Origin: an uncultured Fretibacterium sp.
GTDB taxonomy: Bacteria > Synergistota > Synergistia > Synergistales > Aminobacteriaceae
Assembly (NCBI RefSeq): GCF_963548695.1
Contig: NZ_CAUUWA010000003.1
Location: 9,408-73,407 of the forward strand
DNA: 64,000 bases
Direction of reading: 5' to 3'
Shown one piece after another: positions 50,666 through 59,935 of this stretch. The notes under the pieces are model-generated. The model saw nothing but the letters and a program-made list of their open reading frames with translations. It searched no databases and was not told the DNA's origin. Made by a program: the position numbers and the translations under genes. Every line of letters starts with the position of its first letter. Position 1 is the first letter of the stretch.

Positions 50666-51791
50666 TGTCACACCCTTTCCACTCCATCAGGTGGAGCTTG
50701 TCGACGAGCGGTTCGTCATCGTCATCGGTACGCCGCTCGACGACCACCTCCGGCGGAGTCCCCTCCAGAGAGAAAATCATCGCGTTTTTGTTGTGCCAAT
50801 TCAACGTCCGGGGATTATGCGAGATGATGACGAATTGTATGTCCCGCTCCTCCCAGGCGTCGTTCATAGCTTCCAGCCAAGGCTGCAGCTCGCCAAGGGC
50901 CAAAAAGTTCTCCGGCTCGTCGACAAGCACAGTGCTTCCGTTGGGGATATTGGCGAGGATCGAGTAGAGCGCGAGAAGGGTTTTCTGACCGTCCGACAGC
51001 TCATTGAATTCGATATCGTTTTCCCTTCCGTTGAACTCCACCTTCACGGCAAGCGCATGCCAATCACCTTTTTTGATGTAGCGGATATCGACAAGGCCGG
51101 GGATGAAATATTTCGACTGCTCAACGACCCTGGCTTGTTTCATGGGCTCCTGGGTCGCATGCAGGAAACGCCATGCAGCAAAGTTTTTTCCGTACAGGTC
51201 AAGCGTTTCCATCGTTTTTTCCACATCCTGCTTCATGAGAGCGGGGACGAGGTGAAACGCGTACAACGACGCAATCCGTTTGCCAAATTCCCGGATTTGG
51301 CTGCTGTTGCTCGAACCGACGACCAGACCGGAGCGTTTCCAGTCACTTCTGAAGGACAGCTCTCTCTTGTCGTCCGTAAACATTTTTATGTGGCCTTCTT
51401 TAAATTCCAACAGCAACGTCTCACCCAGCCGAAGCGACTCGTGTTGAACCCTGGAGATTTTTTCCAGGAAATTGTACCGAACCGTCAACTCGTAAATGTA
51501 ATGCTGATGTTGGGCGCTTTCAACCTCAAGTTTAATGGACATTTCCCCAGAACCGCGCTCCTCGGTGAGCCATCGGCAAAAGGTACGGAGAGGAAAGGCG
51601 TCCTCCACCGAGCACGCGATGGTGTCCGAGTGATCGGGCATGGCGAGAAATCGCGTCAGGGCGTGGACGATTTCGATGACAGATGTTTTCCCGCTGCCGT
51701 TTGGGCCGCACAGCAGATTGACCCCACCGTCCAGTTCAAGAGCAAAGTCACGAAACAACTTGTATTTGTCGATCTTCAAATTCCGAATCAT
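50658..51791 (-). CDS. RecF/OLD-like AAA ATPase of a two-gene module
   Basis: 377 residues from the ATG at 51791; AGGAGG is 10 bases upstream. The head domain has Walker A CGPNGSGKTS (28-37), the ABC-type signature ELSDGQKTLLAL (about 263), Walker B VLVDEPENFL (about 287) and the switch histidine VIISHNPRTL (about 322). The middle, about 60-250, is a helical/beta insertion rather than a long coiled coil. Unlike OLD nucleases there is no C-terminal TOPRIM; that function appears to be encoded by the overlapping next gene. Similar ATPase plus TOPRIM pairs (for example PARIS, Gabija in fused form) protect against phage. Lower GC suggests horizontal gain. Confidence 0.75.
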   Translation of the reverse strand: MIRNLKIDKYKLFRDFALELDGGVNLLCGPNGSGKTSVIEIVHALTRFLAMPDHSDTIACSVEDAFPLRTFCRWLTEERGSGEMSIKLEVESAQHQHYIYELTVRYNFLEKISRVQHESLRLGETLLLEFKEGHIKMFTDDKRELSFRSDWKRSGLVVGSSNSSQIREFGKRIASLYAFHLVPALMKQDVEKTMETLDLYGKNFAAWRFLHATQEPMKQARVVEQSKYFIPGLVDIRYIKKGDWHALAVKVEFNGRENDIEFNELSDGQKTLLALYSILANIPNGSTVLVDEPENFLALGELQPWLEAMNDAWEERDIQFVIISHNPRTLNWHNKNAMIFSLEGTPPEVVVERRTDDDDEPLVDKLHLMEWKGCDND

Positions 51792-51849
51792 GCATATCCC
51801 ACCTCCTGACACACCTCGTAGCGTCAGCTATGCAAAGTCTACCCATCCG

Positions 51850-54800
51850 TCAATTTCCGATGTTGAGCAGGTTGTCCAGCAGCTGATCCTTGAGCTGGTC
51901 CTCGGTGCGGTTCTCCCCGCCCTTTGCGCCGGGGCCGGTCGGGAACTTCAGGTTCAGGCGAAACTGTGCGCCGTCCCCCCTCTGCTCCTCGGTCCTGTTG
52001 AGCTTCTCCAGGGGCAGGTAGTCCTGCAGCGGCTTGTCGATCCTGAGATTCAGCAGCTGGAGGTTCGACCAGCCGCCCGCCAGGACGAAGGATACGTCCT
52101 GAAAATCCCGTTTGTTGACGCCCAGCGCCTCGCCCAAGACGCTCTTGAGCAGGTTGGTGTTCGAGAGCCCGCCGGTGAAGTACTGAAATACGCCCTTCAT
52201 GGCGCCCAGCACTTTGTTCAGCATCTGGACGTCGAAACGGCCCTTGCAGACCAGCTTCAGTCCCTTGCCGGGTATCCCGAGCGGTCCGTTGACCGAGAAA
52301 TAGCGGTAAAGGGGTTCGCCGGGCCCTGCCGTGGCCTGGGTCCCCGGGTTCAGCCAGAGGTCCGAGCCGTCCCAGAAGAACGTCCCCCGAATCGCCTCGA
52401 AGGTGATGCGTTTGATCGGCGATATGGTCTCGATCATCCCCACCTTATGGAGGTACCCTCCGCTCGTCGTGAAGCTGCCGTTGGCGAAGACCATCATCAG
52501 GGCCCCGAAGTTGCCCTTCAGGCGGACGTTGGCGTCCGCGCTGCCGACCAGCTCGCCCTCGGGCAGGAAGGGACGGGTCAGGTCCCCAAGGTCCACTCCG
52601 CTCACTCTGGCGGTCCCCTGCCACTTCGACTCCGCCAGGTTCACGTCGGCATCGGCCCGGACCGACCCCTTGCAGAACACCGCCCTTCCCCCGCTCAGGG
52701 TGGCCTTTCCGCCGGAGACCCGGAACGGCAGAGCGATGTCCGTAACGGTCATCCCCGAGGCCGTCAGCCTGGGGATGGACAGGGACACGGCGACGGACGG
52801 CAGCGCTCCGTCCCCTTTCGCTCCAACGGCCCCCGTCAGCTTCGCCGTCATCCGTCCGGCCAATTTGCCCTTCAAGGACGGGGACTTGGCCGAGAGCATC
52901 CGGTCCAGGTCCAGCGGCTCCGTCGTCATGGAGTAGCGCCAGCCCGAGCCCTCCCGCCGAACGTCCCCCTTGACGGTGAGCCCGAAGTCCCCGAGCTTGC
53001 CGCTGGCGTGCAGCGCAAAGCGATCCTTCCCCGAGGACTGAACCGACAGCGCCAGGCGGTCGACGATCGTCTCCCGGACCGTCAGGGGCGTATCGACCCG
53101 CAGGGTCGCCTCGGGCCTTGCGGGCGAGCCCTGGAGGGTGAGGGAGCCGTTGAGGATGCCGCCCACCGGGGCATCGAGCACGAAGGGATTCAGGAGCTCC
53201 CGGAGCGACAGGTCCCTCACGGCCAGTCTCACGTCGAGCTTGTGGTCCATGGGGTTTCGCGCCGACAGGGAGACCGATCCCTTCCCCTCGAGCGTCCCCT
53301 TGCCCAGCGCCGCCGAGAGGCGGTCGACGCGAATCTCCCTCGTCGTTCCCCGCAGGTCGAGCTCCAGCCCGTCCAGGGGGACGCCGCCGGCCCGGATGCC
53401 CGTCCCTCGAAGCGACGCGGACAGTGCCGCCGAGTCCGCGGGCCCCGAGACCTTGAAGCTCCCCTGAAGCGTGCCATCCAGGCCCTGCGGCTTCCCCGCC
53501 CCGAACAGGGAGGCGAGGTTCAGCCCGTTCAGTATTCCGGAGAGGTCGAGCTGCGGTTTCCCCTCCCTCGGCAGGGCGACGGTCCCCCGAAGGGTCAGCG
53601 TTCCTCCGGGCAGGTTCAGCGCGGACTCCGGCAGCGTCAGGCGACCGTCCGCATAGGAGGCCGACAGCTTGAGGCCGCGTAGGGGGACGTCCGCCACGCG
53701 GGCATCCTTCCCGGTCAGGTGGACCGTCACGCGGGGATCCGAGAACGAGCCGCCGACGAAGGCTTTGACGTCCAGGAGCCCCCTGACCTGCGAGGCGATC
53801 TGCGGGATGGACCGGGGGTCGAGCCCCAGGACCCGCCCCTCGAAGCCGAGCCCCTTTCGCCGAAGGTCCGCCGTCCCGGACAGGGACAGCGGCGCCTTCC
53901 CGATGCGCCCCTCCAGGCGCTCCAGGACCGCCTGCCCGTCGGCGCAGCGCAGGGAGGCGCTCAGGTCGCGGACCGTCACCCCTCCGGCCGTAAGGCCGGG
54001 GGAGCTCAGGGTCCCCGAGACGGCCATCGCCTCGTCGACCCGGACGGTGAGGGCCAGCTTCCCCGACGGGGCCGCAGCGGCCAGAGCGGGGAAGACGGCC
54101 GCCATCAGGGCGGTATCGAGTTCCGTCGCGGTGAAGGACATCTCCGGCCGCAGGGCGCCGTTCCTCCGCAGGGCCTCTCCCCTGCCTCGGACGCGGCCCC
54201 CGAAGACCTCGCCGTCGCAGACGATGCGGGGGGGGGCCCCGGGGGTCAGACGTATGTCGGCGGTCAGGTTCCGGACCAGCCGCTTCCCGCCCGCGGCCAC
54301 CTCGGGCAGACTCGCCGAGAGATCGCCCGAGACGCTGCCCGAGGCGTCGGCGGTCAGGTCGAACCGCACCTGTCCCCCCTCGCCGGCCAGGCCGGCCTGG
54401 GGCGCGAGGAGGCGGCCGATGTTCTTCAGGGACACCCCTTTGGCGGAGCCGCGCGCGGCCAGGCGAGGCCCCGAGGTCCCTGCCCCTCCCCGAAAGTCCG
54501 CCGACAGGGCCAGGGACGCGTCGGCGGACAAGCTGCGGAATGCCGCGTCCGACACGGTCAGCACCCCTCCGGACCAGCTCCAGGGGAGGCGGAGCTCGAG
54601 GGGGACGTCCCGGACGCGCGCGCGTTTCAGGGAAAGCACGCCGCCGGCCTCGAGATCGTCCACGGTCCCTCTGACCGAGAAGCGGCCGTCGAGCCTCCCC
54701 GTCCCGCGGAGGTCGGCACTACCGGGCAGGAGCTCCAAAAGGGAGCCCAGGGACAGGGCCGAGAGGTCGCCGCGGAGGTCGAAGGGCTGCTCGATGCGTC

Positions 54801-55434
54801 CCTTGAAGGAGCCCTTCCCCTTCCCTATTCTGACGTCGCTGGAGACCACCTCGAGCGGCGAGAAGCCGATGACCGCGTCCGCCTCCAGCGGGAGCTCCCC
54901 GAGGGCCGAGCGCAGGACGAGGCCCCCCTGTTCCGAGAGGTCCAGCGAGGTCAAATTCAGGGCTCCCCAGGGGGAGGCGACGGCGGCGTCCCGAACCGAG
55001 ATGCGCACCGGGAGGACATGCAGGGGTTCCGAGGAGGCCGTCCCTCCGCCGAACCGGTCCGCCAGGCTCCGAAGGCTCTCCACGTCGGTGCTCAGCCCCT
55101 CCAGCTCCAGGGCCTCCGGCCAGGGGCTCCCGCTCAGGATGGAGCTCCAGTTCGGGCGCACGGAGAGGCGCCGAAGCTCCAGCAGAGCAGCGTCGCCCGA
55201 TACGAGCGCCGCCCCCGTCACCGTGTACCCCCCGTAGAGGGACCCCTCCAGCCCCTCGACGCGAAGGGAGGGCACGAGGCCGGAGCCGATGTGCCGGACG
55301 ATCGGCAGCAGCAGCCAGCGGCCCGTCGGCAGCCAGACGAGGCCGGCCGCCAACAGAAACAGAAGCGGGAATAAAAGGAGGAGCAGCTGCGTCATGTGGC
55401 GCAGAAGTTTACGGAATAAATTAAACAAAAACAT
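51850..55434 (-). CDS. TamB-like translocation and assembly module protein
   Basis: 1194 residues. One N-terminal membrane anchor (about 15-35, LLLLLFPLLFLLAAGLVWLP) is followed by a very long repetitive beta region in which short strands of the AsmA/DUF490 type alternate (VEGLEGSLYGGYTVTGAAL, LSGTADLRRKGLGFEG, LNLPGGTLTLRGTVALP). The C-terminal DUF490 domain ends with DVSFVLAGGWSNLQLLNLRI and the terminal NIGN. Such proteins bridge the periplasm, helping outer-membrane protein insertion or lipid transport. Its presence is strong evidence for a diderm envelope. The start ATG at 55434 has a GAGGT site that is rather close, so the N-terminus could be 13 residues shorter. No TamA is adjacent. 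Confidence 0.9.
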   Translation of the reverse strand: MFLFNLFRKLLRHMTQLLLLLFPLLFLLAAGLVWLPTGRWLLLPIVRHIGSGLVPSLRVEGLEGSLYGGYTVTGAALVSGDAALLELRRLSVRPNWSSILSGSPWPEALELEGLSTDVESLRSLADRFGGGTASSEPLHVLPVRISVRDAAVASPWGALNLTSLDLSEQGGLVLRSALGELPLEADAVIGFSPLEVVSSDVRIGKGKGSFKGRIEQPFDLRGDLSALSLGSLLELLPGSADLRGTGRLDGRFSVRGTVDDLEAGGVLSLKRARVRDVPLELRLPWSWSGGVLTVSDAAFRSLSADASLALSADFRGGAGTSGPRLAARGSAKGVSLKNIGRLLAPQAGLAGEGGQVRFDLTADASGSVSGDLSASLPEVAAGGKRLVRNLTADIRLTPGAPPRIVCDGEVFGGRVRGRGEALRRNGALRPEMSFTATELDTALMAAVFPALAAAAPSGKLALTVRVDEAMAVSGTLSSPGLTAGGVTVRDLSASLRCADGQAVLERLEGRIGKAPLSLSGTADLRRKGLGFEGRVLGLDPRSIPQIASQVRGLLDVKAFVGGSFSDPRVTVHLTGKDARVADVPLRGLKLSASYADGRLTLPESALNLPGGTLTLRGTVALPREGKPQLDLSGILNGLNLASLFGAGKPQGLDGTLQGSFKVSGPADSAALSASLRGTGIRAGGVPLDGLELDLRGTTREIRVDRLSAALGKGTLEGKGSVSLSARNPMDHKLDVRLAVRDLSLRELLNPFVLDAPVGGILNGSLTLQGSPARPEATLRVDTPLTVRETIVDRLALSVQSSGKDRFALHASGKLGDFGLTVKGDVRREGSGWRYSMTTEPLDLDRMLSAKSPSLKGKLAGRMTAKLTGAVGAKGDGALPSVAVSLSIPRLTASGMTVTDIALPFRVSGGKATLSGGRAVFCKGSVRADADVNLAESKWQGTARVSGVDLGDLTRPFLPEGELVGSADANVRLKGNFGALMMVFANGSFTTSGGYLHKVGMIETISPIKRITFEAIRGTFFWDGSDLWLNPGTQATAGPGEPLYRYFSVNGPLGIPGKGLKLVCKGRFDVQMLNKVLGAMKGVFQYFTGGLSNTNLLKSVLGEALGVNKRDFQDVSFVLAGGWSNLQLLNLRIDKPLQDYLPLEKLNRTEEQRGDGAQFRLNLKFPTGPGAKGGENRTEDQLKDQLLDNLLNIGN

Positions 55435-55509
55435 GACCTCGTTTCAATTCAAAGTCCCCATAAAGCGTCCCCATAAAGTCCCCATGTTGATTTCTTATAC
55501 CCGTCCCCC

Positions 55510-55605
55510 TGTGAATAAGTGGATAAGAAGGTGGATAAAATTCCAAAAACAGGCTTGAGACGTTCACTTGGCGCCTCATTGTGGATAAGTGGACTTTGTG
55601 GAAGA
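55510..55605. other. Second DnaA-box-like cluster
   Basis: Five 9-mers in one orientation: TGTGAATAA (55510-55518), AGTGGATAA (55518-55526), GGTGGATAA (55530-55538), a consensus TGTGGATAA (55580-55588) and TGTGGAAGA (55597-55605). It lies in the divergent spacer between tamB and the helicase-nuclease gene, 34 kb from dnaA. Confidence 0.6.
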
Positions 55606-55607
55606 CC

Positions 55608-55733
55608 TCAAACGCGCCGAAAAATCAAGTCTTGAATTTTTTCGGATATCCGATTCGGGGCGCCTCCAGGGACATCGTCCCACAGTCCAATGAAACGCAC
55701 CTCCAATGAAGTGCGCCGTTTTTCATCGGCCAT
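55608..55733 (-). CDS. Possible 41-residue peptide, doubtful
   Basis: An ATG at 55733 opens a hydrophilic 41-codon frame (MADEKRRTSLEVRFIGLW at the start). GGAG lies 10 bases upstream. No homologue is recognised and the gap 55435-55946 otherwise holds only DnaA-box-like sites. It may be chance. Confidence 0.2.
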   Translation of the reverse strand: MADEKRRTSLEVRFIGLWDDVPGGAPNRISEKIQDLIFRRV

Positions 55734-55946
55734 GATAGCACGCTCCGCTTCCGCGCAAAAGCGCGATATCGCGCGGCACGCGAACCCGAACGAAGGCTTA
55801 CTATTATACTTATTATAGTAATTCATTCCGCATGGAAGCTGCAGCCCCCTTTGCGGACGAAAATCAAGCGGTACAATAAACGAATCGTAACCTCAATTCG
55901 AATCAAACCGAGGTATCGGCCTTGTGCCGGGAAAGGATACGGGCTC

Positions 55947-58900
55947 ATGGATAAATTGGAGGGCTTCTGGGACCCCCTGCTGCTCCCGCCGGACACGCCC
56001 ACCGGGCAGAGGGCCGCCGTGACGGCCGGGGCCGGTAGGGTCGCGGTGGGGGCCGGGGCCGGGACGGGCAAGACCTGGGTGCTCTCCAGCCGATACGCGC
56101 GCCTGCTCCTGACGGACGCGGAATGCCTGCCGCGCGACATTCTGACCCTCACCTACACGGAGGCGGCGGCCAGCGAGATGCGGGAGCGCATCGAACGGCG
56201 CGTCCGCGAGCTCCTGTCCGCACCGGGCGCGCCCGTCTCCGCGGATCGGGTCCGAGAGGTGACGGACGGGTTCGGCGAGGCGTGGATCTCGACCATCCAC
56301 GCCTTCGCGGCACGGATGATCCGGGAGTCCGGCCTGTCGCTGGACGTGGACCCTCGCGCGTCGGTCGTCAGCAGCCCGCAGGAGGATGCCTTCTGGAACG
56401 CGATAGGGGACGCCGCGGAGGGGGCGGACCTCCGCGGAATGGCGAGGCTCAGCGGGGACGCCCGACTGCGCGCCGCCGCCGTCGCCCTGGACGACGACCG
56501 GACGCTCGGCGCGGCCCTGGACCAATGGGATGGTGCGAAGCTCCGCGACCTGGCGCGGGATACGGCGGAGCTGCACGCTTCGCTGGGACACACCTGGGGC
56601 CAGATGCTGGACTGGGCCGCCGCCGCCCCGAGCTCCGACGATCCCTTGGTGTGTGCGGCCTCCGCGGCCGTGACGGAGCTCCTGCGCCCGCACTGGCTCT
56701 CGGCCTGGGAGCTCTGGGGCTCGGTGTTCCGTGCTCTGGGTGGAGAGCTTGCCGATAAGGCGCACAAGGACCGCGCGGAGGGCAAGGCCGAAAGTCCCGC
56801 CGCGCTGATCGCCGCCTGCGGGGAGCTCTGGATGCCGCGGATGGCGGGCCGGGACCGCAACGCAGAGGGGCCCAGGGAGCCCGACGACGAGGCCCTGCGC
56901 CTCTTCACGCTGGACGTCCTGCACGCCCTTCGGAACCTCAGGGGGGCGACAGGAAAGCTCTTCGCCGCCATCAGGGACATCCTGGGAACGACGGCGGGCG
57001 ATTGGCGCAAGGAACAGGAGCGGATCAAGCTCCCCGTCCTGTCCGGCCCGGCCCCGAACGAGCCCCTCCCGGAGCCGGAACGCCGCCTGCGCGCCACGCT
57101 TCTCCGTTTCTGCGGGACGGCCTGGGGCCTGTGGGATGAGATGAAGCGGCGGAGAGGGCTCCTGTCGTTCTCCGACATGATCCTCCACGCCCGGGGCGCG
57201 GCGGAACGGGTACGCGCCTCCAGGGAGTTCCGCCACGTCCTGGTGGACGAATTTCAGGATACGGACCCCCTCCAGTTCTCCCTGCTGGAGTCCCTGAGGG
57301 AACGCGGAGGCGCGGGGCTCTTCGCCGTCGGGGACCCCAAACAGTCCATCTACCGCTTCCGCCACGCGGACCCGGCGCTCTTCGCCGGGACCATCGCCCA
57401 GGCGGACGAACGGATCGAGCTGGACGTGAGCTTCCGGACCCGCGGCCCCCTCCTGAGGCGGATCAACGGCCTGTTTGCCCATATCTGGAGCTCCGGGCTC
57501 GGCTCCTCCGCCGGGCTGAGGGGGCTGGCCTACGAGCCGCTCACCCCGGCCGCGGCCCCATCGGAGCGCAGCGAGGGGACCCTCGCCCCCTTTTCGCTCC
57601 TGCTCGCCGTCCGCTCTGGACGCGGCGAGGCGAACGCCCGGGAGCGCCTCGCCGCGGCGCTCGCCTCGCGCATCGGGGACGCCGTCCGCTCCGGCCGTAC
57701 CGTGTGGGACAAGGCGGAACGAAGGCTTCGGCCCGCACGCTGGCGGGACTTTGCGGTGCTGCTACGGAACCGGAACCATCACGGCCTCCTGGAGCAGGCG
57801 TTCGCGGCGGAGGGGATCCCCGTGCGGCTGGACCGAAGCACGGAATACTTCGCCCGCGGCGAGGTGGGCGACGTCATCGCACTGCTGCGCATGGCCGCGG
57901 ACCCCGGGGACGAGACGGCCCTGTCGGGCTGGCTGCTCTCGCCCTTCTCGGGGGTCCCGAGGGGGGAGGCGCTCCGCCTCCTCGAGGGACGCGCCGCGGC
58001 GCTCCGAGCGGGGCGGAGGGGGCCGCTGTCCGACCTGCTGCGCGAGCTCATCCCCGAGGCGTTCAAGCGGCTCGTCCACCTCGAACTGCTGGGGCGTCAC
58101 AGGGGCCCCGCGGCCCTGCTGGAGGGCTTCGTCCGGGACCGCCGCTGGCTCTCGGGATATGCCCCGCGCTATCGGCTCCGCGCGCTCCGAAACGTCCGGC
58201 GTGCGTACTCCCTGGCCCGCTCCTATCAGCGGGGGCTCGCCGTCAGCCTGGCCGGCTGCGCGCGGTGGATGGAGCGCGCCCTGAGGGACGGTTCCCGCAT
58301 GGAGGAGCCGCACTGGATGGACCCGGACGCCGACGCCGTCCTCATCGCCACGGTCCACGCATCCAAGGGGCTGGAGTACCCCGCCGTCGCCGTGTTCGAC
58401 ACCGCGCGGCGCACCGCCTCCTCCTCGCTCTGTCCGTCCAGGACGCTGGGGTTGGCCTTCTCCGGCCTTCCCGACGCCCTGGCCGATATTTCGGGCGCTC
58501 CGGGCAAAAACACGGAGACGGACGGGCCGGAGGCGCAGAAAGACCTCGAGCCCCGCACGATGCTCTGGGAGCGGCTGCTCTCCTCTCAGGGCGAGCTGGA
58601 GGAGGACATGCGCCTCTTCTACGTCGCCTGCACCCGGGCGCAGGACGCCCTGTGTCTCTGCGGGTTCGTCGGGGAGGACAAGGACGGGAACCGCACCCTG
58701 CCGCGGGACCGCTGGACGTCCCTCGCCCTCTCCTGGCTGGCCGGGGAGAAGGGCTGCGATTGGCAGGAGCTGGGCCAGCCCGAGGTCCGGTATCTGGACG
58801 AGGACGGCGAAGGCCCGGCCGCCCCCTCGGGCGGGGCAAGGGCGGAAATCAGGACGGAAATCAGGGCGAAAATCGGTACAGGGCCTGAAGCCGAGACATC

Positions 58901-59861
58901 CGGCGATGCCACGAAGGTTCCCCCCGCGCCGGTCCCGGCGCCGAGCCTCGACGGGGTGACGCTGGCCTCGTTCTCGGCGACGTCGTTCGCGCTGTTCGAG
59001 TGGTGTCCGCTGGCCTGGCGGCGTCGCTACCGGCAGGGCCTGGACCTTCGCTGGGAGATCCCCGACGAGGCGGCGGGCGGAACGGGGGACGCGGAGAGCG
59101 CGGGCGGCGCGGACCTGGGGACACTGGCCCACTGGATTCTGGCGCGCTGGCCCTCCGACCGCCCGATGCCGGGGGAGCGGGACGCCCTGTCCTGGTGGCT
59201 CTCGGACCCGCGCGTCCCGCAGCGTCTGCCCGCAAACCTACGGGAGATCTGGCGCGACCCCGGCTCTCGTGAGGCCCTGGCCGACTGGCTCCACCGGTTC
59301 AAGGACTCCGAGGCCGGGGTGGAGATCGGCGGGGCCCTGAGGACGGGGCGCGCTCGGCGAGAGGCGGGCTTCCGCGTGCGGGTCGGCGGGTCGGGCCTGC
59401 CCCTGGTCGGCGCTATGGACGTGGTCTGGCGCTCCACGGGAGCGGCGGGGCTCTGGCACGTCCGGGACTACAAGATCACCCTCCCGTCGGGGGCCCCGGA
59501 CGAGCTCTACCGGTCCCAGCTGGCCTTCTACGCGCTGGCGGTCCGGGAGCTCGCCGAACGGGCCTCGGAAAAGGGCGCGGGAGGGGGAAAAACGGGACTC
59601 ACGAAGCAAAATTTCGAGGCGGTGGACGTCGGGCTGATCTTTCTGCGCGAGGGAGGGCTCATCGGGAGCCGATGTTCCTTTCCACGGGACTTCGAATGGG
59701 ACGGATTGAGGTCGCGGGTGCTGGAGGCGGCGCGGGGCGCGGCCCTGGGGGACTGGCCGGCCCGGACCGATCGGTGCCGGGAGTGTCCCTGGGCCGGGAA
59801 CTGTCCGGGCCGTCGCCGGGGACGGGCGCCGCGCCGCCTCGGAATAGATCGGATCGGATAA
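55947..59861 (+). CDS. AddA/RecB-like UvrD helicase with Fe-S PD-(D/E)XK nuclease domain
   Basis: 1304 residues from the ATG at 55947. SF1 helicase motifs: Walker A GAGAGTGKT (35-43), TLTYTEAAASEMRERI, motif II LVDEFQDTDPLQ (about 431), GDPKQSIYRFRHAD (462-475), motif V VHASKGLEYPA (about 802) and motif VI FYVACTRAQDAL (about 891). The C-terminal part is a RecB/Cas4-like nuclease: DYKITLPSG (about 1173), with a Cys in FEWCPLAW (about 1018) and three in RCRECPWAGNC (about 1276-1287), a probable 4Fe-4S staple. In AddAB the Fe-S cluster belongs to AddB; no addB is adjacent here. It processes double-strand breaks. A linker near 945-970 is a small AEIRTEIRAKI repeat. Confidence 0.85.
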   Translation: MDKLEGFWDPLLLPPDTPTGQRAAVTAGAGRVAVGAGAGTGKTWVLSSRYARLLLTDAECLPRDILTLTYTEAAASEMRERIERRVRELLSAPGAPVSADRVREVTDGFGEAWISTIHAFAARMIRESGLSLDVDPRASVVSSPQEDAFWNAIGDAAEGADLRGMARLSGDARLRAAAVALDDDRTLGAALDQWDGAKLRDLARDTAELHASLGHTWGQMLDWAAAAPSSDDPLVCAASAAVTELLRPHWLSAWELWGSVFRALGGELADKAHKDRAEGKAESPAALIAACGELWMPRMAGRDRNAEGPREPDDEALRLFTLDVLHALRNLRGATGKLFAAIRDILGTTAGDWRKEQERIKLPVLSGPAPNEPLPEPERRLRATLLRFCGTAWGLWDEMKRRRGLLSFSDMILHARGAAERVRASREFRHVLVDEFQDTDPLQFSLLESLRERGGAGLFAVGDPKQSIYRFRHADPALFAGTIAQADERIELDVSFRTRGPLLRRINGLFAHIWSSGLGSSAGLRGLAYEPLTPAAAPSERSEGTLAPFSLLLAVRSGRGEANARERLAAALASRIGDAVRSGRTVWDKAERRLRPARWRDFAVLLRNRNHHGLLEQAFAAEGIPVRLDRSTEYFARGEVGDVIALLRMAADPGDETALSGWLLSPFSGVPRGEALRLLEGRAAALRAGRRGPLSDLLRELIPEAFKRLVHLELLGRHRGPAALLEGFVRDRRWLSGYAPRYRLRALRNVRRAYSLARSYQRGLAVSLAGCARWMERALRDGSRMEEPHWMDPDADAVLIATVHASKGLEYPAVAVFDTARRTASSSLCPSRTLGLAFSGLPDALADISGAPGKNTETDGPEAQKDLEPRTMLWERLLSSQGELEEDMRLFYVACTRAQDALCLCGFVGEDKDGNRTLPRDRWTSLALSWLAGEKGCDWQELGQPEVRYLDEDGEGPAAPSGGARAEIRTEIRAKIGTGPEAETSGDATKVPPAPVPAPSLDGVTLASFSATSFALFEWCPLAWRRRYRQGLDLRWEIPDEAAGGTGDAESAGGADLGTLAHWILARWPSDRPMPGERDALSWWLSDPRVPQRLPANLREIWRDPGSREALADWLHRFKDSEAGVEIGGALRTGRARREAGFRVRVGGSGLPLVGAMDVVWRSTGAAGLWHVRDYKITLPSGAPDELYRSQLAFYALAVRELAERASEKGAGGGKTGLTKQNFEAVDVGLIFLREGGLIGSRCSFPRDFEWDGLRSRVLEAARGAALGDWPARTDRCRECPWAGNCPGRRRGRAPRRLGIDRIG

Positions 59862-59882
59862 ATATAAAAATAGGATAGAAAA

Positions 59883-59909
59883 GAGGGCCGGACGAGTCGC
59901 CCGGCCCTC
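59883..59909 (-). terminator. Terminator of thiT
   Basis: A perfect 9-bp GAGGGCCGG/CCGGCCCTC stem is followed on the minus strand by TTTTCTAT. It sits 27 bp past the thiT stop. Confidence 0.8.
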
Positions 59910-59935
59910 GAAGGCGAACGGCGAAGCGGTCTCCG

